From contig JAFWCS010000281.1 of the NCBI GenBank assembly GCA_017534365.1, positions 1 to 15,796 of the forward strand: a stretch of 15,796 nt of DNA. Reading direction: 5' to 3'. Below the pieces are notes generated by a model. The model saw only the letters and a list, made by a program, of their open reading frames with translations. It was not told where the DNA came from and searched no databases. Origin of the DNA: Clostridia bacterium (GTDB lineage Bacteria > Bacillota > Clostridia > Oscillospirales > Acutalibacteraceae). The translations under genes and the position numbers were made by a program. Below, piece after piece: positions 7,178 to 14,548 of this stretch; the first letter of the stretch is position 1; each line of letters opens with the position of its first letter.

Positions 7178-7252
7178 TGGTGACCCGGACGAGAATCGAA
7201 CTCGTGTTACCGCCGTGAAAGGGCGGTGTCTTAGCCGCTTGACCACCGGGCC
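7178..7252 (-). tRNA. tRNA-Glu (anticodon TTC), CCA encoded
   Basis: A full cloverleaf on the minus strand. The acceptor stem is GGCCCGG with CCGGGTC, the anticodon stem is CCGCC with GGCGG around the loop CTTTCAC, giving anticodon TTC, and the T-arm carries GTTCGAT. The discriminator A and CCA (7180-7178) are encoded. It is second in a two-tRNA transcript. Confidence 0.95.
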
Positions 7253-7258
7253 TTAAAA

Positions 7259-7334
7259 TGGTAGCGGCAGTTGGATTTGAACCCACGACCTACCGGGTAT
7301 GAACCGGTTGCTCTAGCCACTGAGCTATGCCGCC
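7259..7334 (-). tRNA. tRNA-Met (anticodon CAT), elongator type, CCA encoded
   Basis: On the minus strand GGCGGCA pairs with TGCCGCT, and the anticodon stem ACCGG/CCGGT holds the loop TTCATAC. It lacks the three G-C pairs of initiator tRNA and resembles Bacillota elongator tRNA-Met over the D-arm (TAGCTCAG, GGCTAGAGC). A CAT tRNA read as Ile2 is the alternative. The T-stem as written, GTGGG with CCAAC, holds one G-A mismatch. CCA is encoded at 7261-7259, and six bases separate it from tRNA-Glu. Confidence 0.93.
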
Positions 7335-7362
7335 ATTTACATCCTCGAAAGAATGCTTGTCT

Positions 7363-7391
7363 ATTATAGTATAACCCGGTCTTTTTGTCAA
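7363..7391 (-). promoter_or_regulatory. Consensus promoter of the tRNA unit
   Basis: On the minus strand TTGACA (7391-7386), a 17-base spacer and TATAAT (7368-7363), both full consensus. It starts transcription about 20-30 bases before tRNA-Met, as expected of a highly expressed stable RNA unit. Confidence 0.93.
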
Positions 7392-7490
7392 CACTTTTCG
7401 AAAAAAATCTTTTTGCATTTCAAAGGTTTTTATGAGGCGCCGAATTCAGCGGGAACAATCGGGAACTGTCTGCGAAAAACTGCCGCGCCG

Positions 7491-8261
7491 TTACTTTTTG
7501 ATGTGGTCGGGAATCCGGGACGGGATGTGCCAGCGGACGCCGTTTTCATCGCACCACTGTTTTGCGATTTCTTCGACATATGCATCCCAGTCTTTCCCGG
7601 CTTGCTTTGCTTCATCCTCCGTAACGGCCGGAATGAGAAGCCAGTCTTTTTCAAGCGTTTCCTGCGTCAGCTTGCCGCAGGCCAGCATGCAGTCGATTTT
7701 TGCCTGATCCGCCACGGCGAAGTCCTTCTTTGAAAGCCAGTGCCTTGTATAGCCGGGGATATCGTTTTCTTCATTCTCTTCATAATAAAAAAACATGCAC
7801 AGCGTCGAAAAGACGATTTTTCTGTCTGGATCGTAATCGCCGAAGAAGGCAACGCCGTTTTTCTCCGCCCAGGCTTTTGCGTCGGCAGCAAGAACACGTT
7901 TTTCAAATGAGGCGTATGCCTGTTCGAAATCGGGATGGACCTCGGCATAAATCCGAAACGCGACGCCGTAATTATTATCTTTTTCCTCCACGATTCGTCG
8001 GATTTCATTTTCCGCTTCTTTTCCGCCGTGAACGCGAACGAATTCTTTCATCAGTTCGGTTTCGCTCCGCCGAAACAACGGAATGAAAAACCCGGATCGT
8101 TCGATCTCCTCGCAATCTTTATAGCCGAAGTCCTCGGTCAGTGCATCTGTTTGAAAATATTGACCGCTGCTTTTTTCAAACCAGACCGCATCCTCGGGGA
8201 AGTCGTCGTTTTCATCGTCCCATGCGCCGTAAAACATCAAATCGGTCAACTCTGTTTTCAT
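7491..8261 (-). CDS. Conserved hypothetical protein with UPF0158-like N-terminal half
   Basis: A 256-residue acidic soluble protein with no signal peptide or membrane helix. AAAGGAG at 8270-8276, eight bases upstream, fixes the ATG. Residues about 20-140 have the flow of UPF0158 proteins: a short acidic strand-rich start (FEKSSGQYFQTD), an IPLFRRSETELMKEFV segment, and AFR...HPDFEQAYASFEKRV...AKAWAEKNGV, close to the family's AFRRFKD/WLEENGI signature. The rest (FFGDYDPDRKIVF to the C-terminus) I do not recognise. It lies 27 bases behind an ABC-exporter remnant and probably shares its promoter. No clear terminator follows, so some transcripts may read into the tRNA unit. The family assignment is tentative and the function unknown. 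Confidence 0.75.
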   Translation of the reverse strand: MKTELTDLMFYGAWDDENDDFPEDAVWFEKSSGQYFQTDALTEDFGYKDCEEIERSGFFIPLFRRSETELMKEFVRVHGGKEAENEIRRIVEEKDNNYGVAFRIYAEVHPDFEQAYASFEKRVLAADAKAWAEKNGVAFFGDYDPDRKIVFSTLCMFFYYEENEENDIPGYTRHWLSKKDFAVADQAKIDCMLACGKLTQETLEKDWLLIPAVTEDEAKQAGKDWDAYVEEIAKQWCDENGVRWHIPSRIPDHIKK

Positions 8262-8288
8262 TGCCGTATCTCCTTTCTGAAGCGTCGG

Positions 8289-8477
8289 TCAGACGCGCTT
8301 AATCCTGATAGTTTTCCGCTTTAATGTTTTTCCGTTGATGAGCACGGCACCGTCCGTGACGTCGTAGAGCCGCAGCAGAAGCTTGGTCAGCATATAGCCC
8401 TTGCCGTAATTCCAATACGGCCGGAGCAGAAAAAGAATGCATTTGATCTTGCCGGTTCTGTTTTTGCCCTTTTTCAT
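8289..8477 (-). pseudogene. Internally deleted remnant of an ABC exporter (permease-ATPase)
   Basis: A 62-codon frame from ATG 8477, with TAGGGGA at 8484-8490 as ribosome binding site. The first part (LLRPYWNYGKGYM) resembles the N-terminus of half-size ABC exporters just before helix one. It passes straight into LTKLLLRLYDVTDGAVLING, the segment that normally follows Walker A in the ATPase domain of the same proteins. About 350 residues would be missing between, including all membrane helices and Walker A. The frame then drifts into a basic tail (KTLKRKTIRIKRV) and stops. The best explanation is an in-frame internal deletion followed by C-terminal decay. Promoter and ribosome binding site are intact, so a short peptide may still be made and the unit may now serve to express the next gene. 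Confidence 0.65.
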
Positions 8478-8510
8478 GAAAAATCCCCTATAAAATCGTT
8501 TGCACAAAAT

Positions 8511-8539
8511 ATGTTATCAGAAAATAAAAACAAAGTCAA
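8511..8539 (-). promoter_or_regulatory. Promoter of the ABC remnant and UPF0158-like gene
   Basis: On the minus strand TTGACT (8539-8534), a 17-base spacer and TAACAT (8516-8511) preceded by TG, an extended -10. The leader is about 27 bases. Confidence 0.65.
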
Positions 8540-8574
8540 TATGCAGTTCGGCGGCGGGATTTCTGACCATTCAG

Positions 8575-8613
8575 AAAAATGCGCGGCCCGGGGACTTGCC
8601 CCCCCGGGCCGCG
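8575..8613 (-). terminator. Terminator of the MFS-lipoprotein operon
   Basis: A 12-bp, almost pure GC stem (CGCGGCCCGGGG with its complement, 8582-8593 and 8602-8613) is followed on the minus strand by GCATTTTT. It lies about 40 bases past the lipoprotein stop. A second small inverted repeat (TTCTGA-CCAT-TCAGAA, 8561-8576) follows directly. Confidence 0.85.
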
Positions 8614-8649
8614 TGCTGTTGTTTTTCGATTTGACAGACGTTCAGGCGG

Positions 8650-9528
8650 TCAGCCCGTAAAGGTCACCGTGCATTCCTCCATGATTTTGCCCTTGCTGGT
8701 GGGCTGCCATTTCGTGCCGAGCGTCAGATCGGCTTCCCTGGCCTGCACGGTCAGGCTGCGCATGCCGGTGCAGTTGAAGAAGGCGTATTCGCCGATCTCT
8801 TTGATCTGCGCGGGGATCGTCAGCGTCGTGAGCTTGTCGTCATAGGCGAAGGCGTCCTTGCCGATATAGGTCAGCGCGGCGGGCATGGTGAAATCCGTCA
8901 GCGCGCTCGTGCGGTGGAAGGCCTTTTCCTCGATCCGTTCGATGGAAGCGGGGAATTTGGTCACGTTGACGTAATAGCACTTGTAGAACGCCTTGGAGCG
9001 GATGACCCTGACGCCGTCGGGGATTTCATAGGTCGTGGTGACGACCTCATCCTCCTCCTTGCCGGTTTCCGGATTCTTGACCTTGTGCGTCTCCGGATAG
9101 CCGTATTTGTCAAAATTGATGTTTCTGCCGCAGGGATAGAAGCAGAGCGTCTGCAGATCCTTGGTGAAGAGAATGCCGTCCTTTGCGGCAAAGGCTTCGT
9201 TTGCGGGGTCGACGGCGAATTCCTTCAGATGCTGGTTGTTGGTGAACGCCCAGCTGCCGATCTCCTTCACGTTTTTGCCGATCGTGATCTTCAGCAGGGA
9301 TTCCGCGTTGCACACGCCGAAATCCAGCACGGCGACCACGGGCTTGCCGTCCACCTCGTCGGGGATCGTCAGTTCTTTGACGGTCGTTTTGTCCGTGTAG
9401 CTGCTGACGGCCAGACCGCCTTCCACTTCCTCATATTTGATCTGCACGGCGTTGAGATCCAGCGTGCAGGAGGAGAGGGCGAGCAGCAGGGTCACGGCCG
9501 CGAGGATGAGCGCGATCCGTTTCTTCAT
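8650..9528 (-). CDS. BspA-type leucine-rich-repeat lipoprotein
   Basis: A 292-residue lipoprotein from ATG 9528; a full-length AGGAGGTGA at 9536-9544, seven bases upstream, rules out a longer start. Residues 1-21 are a lipoprotein signal (MKKR, hydrophobic core, lipobox LSSC with Cys21). The rest is LRR_5/BspA repeats: LTIPDEVDGKPVVAV, ITIGKNVKEIGSWAF, a DGILFTKDLQTLCFYPCG unit typical of these proteins, FPASIERIEEKAF, MPAALTYIGKDAF and IPAQIKEIGEYAF. Such domains mediate surface adhesion or ligand binding. Its ATG overlaps the stop of the upstream transporter (ATGA, 9525-9528), so the two are co-expressed. This suggests a surface partner of the transporter, though no classical substrate-binding fold is seen. 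It is unlike the 22-residue LRRs of the TIR protein. Confidence 0.9.
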   Translation of the reverse strand: MKKRIALILAAVTLLLALSSCTLDLNAVQIKYEEVEGGLAVSSYTDKTTVKELTIPDEVDGKPVVAVLDFGVCNAESLLKITIGKNVKEIGSWAFTNNQHLKEFAVDPANEAFAAKDGILFTKDLQTLCFYPCGRNINFDKYGYPETHKVKNPETGKEEDEVVTTTYEIPDGVRVIRSKAFYKCYYVNVTKFPASIERIEEKAFHRTSALTDFTMPAALTYIGKDAFAYDDKLTTLTIPAQIKEIGEYAFFNCTGMRSLTVQAREADLTLGTKWQPTSKGKIMEECTVTFTG

Positions 9529-11222
9529 GATACCGTCACCTCCTCCGGGGCTTCGTTTTGGCTGTCGAGGCGCGCCTGCTCGCGTTCGGCGATCTCCGCG
9601 ACGCATTTGTCGTGCATCTCGCGTGTGAGGTCATACCAGATGAACGGGATGGTGCAGAGCGTCAGGCCGACGCAGCCGAGGATGACGTAGGTCACCATGA
9701 CGTGGCTGAAAACGGCGCTGTCAAAGAGCACGTCCCAGTCGCTCGTGAAGCCGAAGGATCTGAGCAGAGCGGGGGCCACGAGACCGAGCAGGGTGCTGAC
9801 GGGAGTCGTGAACCAGCCGAAAATGCCGATCATGTTGTCGGCGCGTTCGCCGGTCTTCCACTGATGATAGTCGAGAATATCCGCGTTCAGGCCGTCCGTC
9901 AGGCCGCCGCAGCCCGCGGAAATCGCGCTGCGCAGGAACATGAAGAAGGCCAGAATCGGCACACTGTTGCCGTTATGCAGGCCGATCAGATAGCCGGCCG
10001 TGACGAGGATCCAGACCGCGCGCATGCAGAGGATGATGTTGCGCTTTTCAAACCGCTTGACCAGCGCGGGCATGGAGAGGTTGCCGATCACGGAGGTGAT
10101 GCCGAAAATCGAAACCAGACCCGTGATCCATTCGATGCGCAGAGAATAGACCAGGGAATAGTTGATCACGCCGTCGGCGATCGCATTCCACAGGCCGAAC
10201 ACGCCGGCAATGTTGACGATCCAGAAGTATTTGTTTTTCAGCAGCGTCTTTGCCGCCTTGCCGAATTCAACCTTGTGGCTGCGGTCCTCGTTGGAGGCCA
10301 CGCGCTCCTTCACGCCGATCATGAAGAAGGCCATGGCGCAGCTGACGATCGCAAGGATTGGCACGAAGAACTGATAGGAACGGATATCCAGATAGCCGCC
10401 CGTCGCCCGGATCATGATCGGGAAGACGATGCGGAAGATCGAGCGCAGCAGCCCAAGGAACACCGCGCCGATCGAGAGATACTTCTGCCGCTCGACGGAG
10501 TTGGGCGTGATGAGCGCCACGATCGCCTTCGGATTGTCGTAATAGATCGCGGAGAAGCGGGAGCGGATCGTGAACAGCAGATGCAGGATCACGAGCTTGA
10601 CCGTGTAATCCAGCGTGGTGGGGATGAACGGAATGATGCAGGTGATGATCGTGATGGGAATGCCGTAAAACACAAGGAAGGGCTTATAGCGTCCGTATTT
10701 GCGGCAGAGCTTGTTGCGCAGGAACCAGTTGACCGGGCCGCCGACGCCCATGACCACCAGAATATTGGCGATGATCTGCGGCAGGCCCTTGATGATGCCG
10801 TCAAACGGCGCGGACGGGATGAAGTAGAACCCGACGCCCACGGCGGTGCAGATCGCAAAGGCGATCAGCGAGGTGCGGGTCTTGGACTTGGTCAGATGAC
10901 CCAGGTTCTCGAAGATGGTCATCTGGATCGATTCGATGTAGAGCGTGGCGTATTTCACGATCAGCGCGATCACGGTGATGATCGTGAAATCCATCATCTT
11001 GATCTCAAAAATCGAGCCGCAGAGATACCCCGCCGTGAACGACACGGTATCGTTGCAGATGAAGGTGAAGGCGCATACGCCCATGATGCCCAGACAATAC
11101 GACATAAACTCCTTGATGGAGGTGTATTCCCCGGGCAGCGGCACGTTCCAGTGTTCGCGGACGTATTGGATCAGATCCGTCACGAGCTGGACCGGCGATT
11201 TTTTTTGCTTGGCTTCCGCCAT
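9525..11222 (-). CDS. MFS transporter, GPH (sodium/sugar symporter) family
   Basis: A 565-residue polytopic membrane protein from ATG 11222, with GAGGGG at 11228-11233; a longer frame opening at 11321 would begin upstream of the promoter. About twelve hydrophobic helices are visible. Family marks are GRYKPF at 177-182 (the loop 2-3 type motif of GPH/MelB proteins), TPNSVERQKYLS near 239-250, and LNADILDYHQWKTGERAD at 445-462, the MelB-like cytoplasmic motif. It is about 100 residues longer than typical MelB, with a charged N-terminal extension, a longer early membrane region and a C-terminal acidic tail. These proteins usually import glycosides or glucuronides with a cation. No glycosidase is nearby, so the substrate is open. 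It is coupled to the leucine-rich lipoprotein by ATGA. Confidence 0.87.
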   Translation of the reverse strand: MAEAKQKKSPVQLVTDLIQYVREHWNVPLPGEYTSIKEFMSYCLGIMGVCAFTFICNDTVSFTAGYLCGSIFEIKMMDFTIITVIALIVKYATLYIESIQMTIFENLGHLTKSKTRTSLIAFAICTAVGVGFYFIPSAPFDGIIKGLPQIIANILVVMGVGGPVNWFLRNKLCRKYGRYKPFLVFYGIPITIITCIIPFIPTTLDYTVKLVILHLLFTIRSRFSAIYYDNPKAIVALITPNSVERQKYLSIGAVFLGLLRSIFRIVFPIMIRATGGYLDIRSYQFFVPILAIVSCAMAFFMIGVKERVASNEDRSHKVEFGKAAKTLLKNKYFWIVNIAGVFGLWNAIADGVINYSLVYSLRIEWITGLVSIFGITSVIGNLSMPALVKRFEKRNIILCMRAVWILVTAGYLIGLHNGNSVPILAFFMFLRSAISAGCGGLTDGLNADILDYHQWKTGERADNMIGIFGWFTTPVSTLLGLVAPALLRSFGFTSDWDVLFDSAVFSHVMVTYVILGCVGLTLCTIPFIWYDLTREMHDKCVAEIAEREQARLDSQNEAPEEVTVS

Positions 11223-11240
11223 TGGATCCCCTCTCTCTTT

Positions 11241-11254
11241 CGGCAAAGCTGCCG
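11241..11254 (-). other. Small leader hairpin before the MFS gene
   Basis: CGGCA and TGCCG with a four-base loop lie in the untranslated leader, between the transcription start and the ribosome binding site. It is too short to terminate and could stabilise the 5' end. Confidence 0.4.
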
Positions 11255-11265
11255 TTGATAGATCC

Positions 11266-11294
11266 ATTATATACGATCCGGCAGATGAATGCAA
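11266..11294 (-). promoter_or_regulatory. Promoter of the MFS-lipoprotein operon
   Basis: On the minus strand TTGCAT (11294-11289), a 17-base spacer and a consensus TATAAT (11271-11266). Confidence 0.82.
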
Positions 11295-11473
11295 CACCTT
11301 TTCGCCGGAACCTGCGGGCAAAATGCCGCAAACGCATTTTTCAAAGTCTGAAAAAATTAAAAAACGTATTTTATAATGTACAGAGTTCGGTCTATAAAAA
11401 ATATGTGGAGATCAACAGAAATTTTATAATTCAGATAGAAATATACAATAAATAGTATATACTTCGTTCTGTA

Positions 11474-11502
11474 TTTCATTCTTGAAAATATTGTGCTATA
11501 CT
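11474..11502 (+). promoter_or_regulatory. Promoter of the putP-like gene
   Basis: TATACT (11497-11502) with an upstream TG (11494-11495, extended -10) lies 17 bases after a weak TTTCAT (11474-11479), in a very A/T-rich stretch. A second candidate is TATAAT at 11372-11377 with CTGAAA 18 bases upstream. The 318-base gap between the divergent transporters holds only these promoters and leaders; I see no gene in it. Confidence 0.55.
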
Positions 11503-11540
11503 GAAACAACATTGAAACTGAAGAGAAAGGGTTTGTTCTT

Positions 11541-13046
11541 ATGTTCAATGCAGAATTGCTCGCATTCATCCTCTATTTTGCGCTCATCATCGGGATCGGC
11601 GTTTATTTCTTCATCCGATCCAAAGGCTCCGGCGACAAGGAGTATTTCCTCGGCGGACGCAGCAACGGTCCGTGGGTCACCGCCATGAGCGCGCAGGCCT
11701 CCGATATGAGCGGCTGGCTGCTGATGGGCTTCCCCGGCAGCATTCTCGCCTTCGGCATGGGCAAGGTCTGGATCGGCCTCGGTCTTGCGATCGGCACGGC
11801 GCTGAACTGGATCTTCGTGGCCAAGCGTCTGCGCCAGTTTTCATCGGCGGCCAACGACTCCATCACGCTCCCGCAGTATCTGACCAACCGCTTCCTCTCC
11901 AAGAGCCCTGCGCTGCAGATCATCTCCGCGCTGGTCTTCCTCGTGTTCTTCACCCTCTACGTTGCTTCGAGCTTCGTGGCCGGCCAAAAGGTTTTCCTCA
12001 AGATTTTTCCCGGCATCAGTGAGAGCACCGCGCTGATTATTTTTGCGGCTATCATCGTTGTTTACACCTTCCTCGGCGGCTTCAAGGCGGTCTGCTGGAC
12101 GGACTTCTTCCAGGGCCTGATGATGCTGGTTGCGCTGCTGGCCGTGCCCTTTATCATCGTCGCCGCCGACGGCTTTGAAATGTCCAAGGTCGTTGCGGAT
12201 TATGCCTATCTGCCCGGCACGGCGGATGCGGCGGTTTCCTCCTTCAACGCGAATCCCTTCTCTGCCAGCTGGCAGGATATCGCCTCGGGCCTTGCCTGGG
12301 GTCTCGGCTACTTCGGCATGCCGCACATCCTGGTCCGCTTCATGGGCATCAAGGACGCAAAGATGGTCAAGAAGTCCGCAACGGTCGGCATCATCTGGGT
12401 GGTGCTTTCCCTCGGCGCCGCGATCGCGCTGGCGATCCTCGGCCGCGCCCTCTTCGCGGAGGAGCTGCTGGCCAACGGTACGCAGGAGCGCATCTTCATT
12501 GTGGCGACCTCGCTGTTCCCGGCTTTCATCGGCGGTCTGCTGCTCGCGGCGATCATCGCCGCTGCCATGAGCACGGCGGATTCCCAGCTGCTGGTGGCTT
12601 CTTCCTCCTTTACGAGCGATATTTATAAGCCCGTCTTCCGCAAGAACGCCTCCAACAAGGAAGTGCTTTGGGTCGGCCGCGTGGTCGTGCTGATCATCGC
12701 CGTGATTGCCTTCTTCATCGCGCGCAGCAAGTCCGAGGCGGCGGGCAGCATCATGGGCATGGTCGAAAACGCCTGGGGCGGCTTCGGCGCGGCCTTCGGC
12801 CCGGTCATCATCCTCTCGCTGGTCTGGAAGCGCCTGACCTATAAGGGCGCGATCGCCGGCGTCGTCGGCGGCGCGGTGACCGATGTGGTCTGGCTGATCT
12901 TCCTCTCATCCAAGACCGGCATCTACGAGCTGCTGCCCGGCTTCATCATGGGCGCGATCTGCTGCGTGATCGTCACGCTGCTCGACAAGGAGCCGCCCAA
13001 GGAAGTGCAGGCGCTCTTTGACCGCGCGGTCAGCGAAGAAGCATAA
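11541..13046 (+). CDS. putP: Sodium/proline symporter (SSS family, PutP-like)
   Basis: A 501-residue membrane protein with about thirteen helices, a normal length for PutP. GAAAGGG at 11525-11531 precedes the ATG. Residues 50-59 (SAQASDMSGW) hold Asp55, Met56 and Ser57, at the same numbers as the sodium-site residues of E. coli PutP. AAAMSTADSQLLVASS at 341-355 holds Ser344 and Thr345, the second sodium-site pair. YTFLGGFKAVCWTDFFQG and GYFGMPHILVRFM complete the family pattern. The likely role is sodium-coupled proline uptake for nutrition or osmoprotection; a related amino acid cannot be excluded. It has its own promoter and is followed by a hairpin that overlaps the start region of the next transporter. 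Confidence 0.93.
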   Translation: MFNAELLAFILYFALIIGIGVYFFIRSKGSGDKEYFLGGRSNGPWVTAMSAQASDMSGWLLMGFPGSILAFGMGKVWIGLGLAIGTALNWIFVAKRLRQFSSAANDSITLPQYLTNRFLSKSPALQIISALVFLVFFTLYVASSFVAGQKVFLKIFPGISESTALIIFAAIIVVYTFLGGFKAVCWTDFFQGLMMLVALLAVPFIIVAADGFEMSKVVADYAYLPGTADAAVSSFNANPFSASWQDIASGLAWGLGYFGMPHILVRFMGIKDAKMVKKSATVGIIWVVLSLGAAIALAILGRALFAEELLANGTQERIFIVATSLFPAFIGGLLLAAIIAAAMSTADSQLLVASSSFTSDIYKPVFRKNASNKEVLWVGRVVVLIIAVIAFFIARSKSEAAGSIMGMVENAWGGFGAAFGPVIILSLVWKRLTYKGAIAGVVGGAVTDVVWLIFLSSKTGIYELLPGFIMGAICCVIVTLLDKEPPKEVQALFDRAVSEEA

Positions 13047-13067
13047 CAGATAAAACGACATAATTGC

Positions 13068-13112
13068 AGCCGTCACCTCATAGCTTGATGCTGGAGGTGA
13101 CGGCTTTGCTTT
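13068..13112 (+). terminator. Terminator-like hairpin that also covers the next gene's ribosome binding site
   Basis: A perfect 12-bp stem (AGCCGTCACCTC, 13068-13079, with GAGGTGACGGCT, 13094-13105) and a 14-base loop are followed by an interrupted T-rich run (TTGCTTTCTT). It lies 21 bases after the putP stop. Its right arm contains GGAGGTGA (13093-13100), the best ribosome binding site for the AGCS gene, so it could both reduce read-through and hold back translation of the next gene. Confidence 0.7.
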
Positions 13113-14464
13113 CTTCTGTGCTTTCCGCGCTGAACGCCGCGCTCTGGGGGCCGCCGATGCTGGCGGCGTTTCTGGGGACCGGCGTTTATCTTTCCTTCCG
13201 CACGGGCTGGTTTCAGCTGACCGGCCTGCCCGTCTGGCTGCGGGCGACGCTGCTGCAGCCGCGCAGCCGGCAGCGAACGGCGGCGGACGGCGCGATTTCC
13301 CCCTTCGGCGCGCTGAACGCGGCGCTCTCCGCCTGCCTGGGCACGGGCAACATCGTCGGCGTGGCGACGGCGCTGTGCGCGGGCGGGCCGGGCACGGTGC
13401 TGTGGATGCTGCTCTCCGCCGTGCCCGGGATGATGACCTGCTGCTGCGAGACGATGCTCGGCGTGGAATACCGCACCCGCGACGCGCAGGGGCGCTATCA
13501 CGGCGGTCCGACGGAATATCTGACCTATGGGCTGGGGCGGCCGCGGCTGGCAAAGCTCTATGCGCTGTTTCTGGTCGGCGCTTCCTTCGGCATGGGCAAT
13601 ATGACGCAGGCCAACGCCGTGGCGCAGGGGCTGGCAGGGTTCGGCATTCCGGCGTGGGGGAGCGCCCTGCTCCTTCTGCCGCCGCTGACCGTGCTGCTTG
13701 CGGGCGGGCTGCAGCGCATCACCGCGCTGGCGGAGCGCCTGATCCTGGCGCTGACAGTCGGCTTTGCCGCGGCCTGCCTGTGGATCATTTTTCTGCACCG
13801 CGCCGCGCTGCCCGGCTCGCTGCGCATGATCGCGCGGGAGGCCTTTACGCTGCGCGCCGCCGGCGGCTACGGTCTGGCAAAGGCGGCCCGCTGGGGGATC
13901 GCGCGCGGCGTTTTTTCCAACGAGGCGGGGCTTGGCAGCAACGCGCTGATCCATGCCGGCGCGCACTGCGATCACCCCGGGGCGCAGGGCATGTGGGGGA
14001 TCCTGGAGGTCGGGATCGACACGGTCGTCATGTGCACGCTCACGGCGCTTGCTTTGCTCACGAGCGGCGTCTGGCGGCCGGATGCGCCGCTGGCCGGGGC
14101 CGATCTCTGCGCGGCCGCGTTTGAAACGGCGTTCGGGCGGGCCGGCGGCGCGCTGCTGACCGGCAGCCTGTGTCTGTTTGCCTTTGCAACGCTGAACGCC
14201 TGGTCCTATTACGGACGGCGCGGCGCCCAGACGCTCGCGGGCAGGCGCGGCGCGCGGTGGTTTCCGCCGCTGTATCTGGCCGCGGCCGCCGCCGGCTGCC
14301 TGCTGCGGCTGGAGCCGGTGTGGGCGATCTCGGATCTGTTCAACGGACTGATGGCGCTGCCGAATCTTTATGCCCTCTGGCGGCTCGCGCCGCGCGCGGC
14401 GACGCTGCTGCGGGAGTATCGCAGAGAAATAAAACAGCCCGGCCCGAAAACCCGCAAGTTTTGA
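13106..14464 (+). CDS. Sodium/alanine (glycine) symporter, AGCS family
   Basis: About 452 residues and very GC-rich. I place the start at TTG 13106 because GGAGGTGA at 13093-13100 lies just upstream; an in-frame ATG at 13088 would add six residues but has no ribosome binding site. AGCS marks are NAALWGPPMLAAFLGTGVYLS at the N-terminus, PFGALNAALSACLGTGNIVG (sodium-binding region), the CETMLGVEYR segment, and SNEAGLGSNALIHAGAH followed by HPGAQGMWGILEVGIDT, the family signature. About ten membrane helices are visible and the length is normal. The role is sodium-coupled uptake of alanine or glycine. No separate promoter is seen after putP, so expression may depend on read-through of the hairpin, or on a promoter inside putP. 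Confidence 0.92.
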   Translation: MLSSVLSALNAALWGPPMLAAFLGTGVYLSFRTGWFQLTGLPVWLRATLLQPRSRQRTAADGAISPFGALNAALSACLGTGNIVGVATALCAGGPGTVLWMLLSAVPGMMTCCCETMLGVEYRTRDAQGRYHGGPTEYLTYGLGRPRLAKLYALFLVGASFGMGNMTQANAVAQGLAGFGIPAWGSALLLLPPLTVLLAGGLQRITALAERLILALTVGFAAACLWIIFLHRAALPGSLRMIAREAFTLRAAGGYGLAKAARWGIARGVFSNEAGLGSNALIHAGAHCDHPGAQGMWGILEVGIDTVVMCTLTALALLTSGVWRPDAPLAGADLCAAAFETAFGRAGGALLTGSLCLFAFATLNAWSYYGRRGAQTLAGRRGARWFPPLYLAAAAAGCLLRLEPVWAISDLFNGLMALPNLYALWRLAPRAATLLREYRREIKQPGPKTRKF

Positions 14465-14471
14465 AATGCGG

Positions 14472-14500
14472 TTGTATTTCATTTTAAAAAGTGGTATGCT
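14472..14500 (+). promoter_or_regulatory. Promoter of the secreted propeller-like gene
   Basis: TTGTAT (14472-14477), a 17-base spacer and TATGCT (14495-14500) preceded by TG at 14492-14493, an extended -10. No strong terminator separates it from the AGCS gene, so some read-through is possible. Confidence 0.5.
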
Positions 14501-14548
14501 GAAAGCAGAAGAATTGAAACTGCAAACACAGGAATCGAGGCGATGTCA

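Noticed and set aside
7006..7256. Short open frames over the tRNA pair
   Set aside because: They translate tRNA and terminator sequence; the RNA genes explain the region.
2763..7334. A tRNA-flanked integrated element with attachment repeats
   Set aside because: I searched by eye for a copy of the 3' end of tRNA-Glu or tRNA-Met near 2700-2930 and found none, and no integrase or transposase is present.
9558..11258. A 566-codon open frame on the plus strand opposite the MFS transporter
   Set aside because: It is the antisense of a clear membrane transporter, is rich in Asp/Glu/Arg/His in the way antisense frames of GC-rich genes are, and has no family motif or ribosome binding site.
11300..11540. 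Riboswitch in the leader of the putP-like gene
   Set aside because: The stretch is A/T-rich with no conserved core or stable stems that I can recognise; it is explained by promoters.
14452..14471. Terminator after the AGCS gene
   Set aside because: Only a five-bp stem (CCGCA/TGCGG) with a ten-base loop and no solid T run; too weak to call.
13073..14482. A 469-codon open frame on the minus strand opposite the AGCS gene
   Set aside because: Low-complexity Arg/Gln/Ala/Pro translation, antisense to a well-recognised symporter in very GC-rich DNA.
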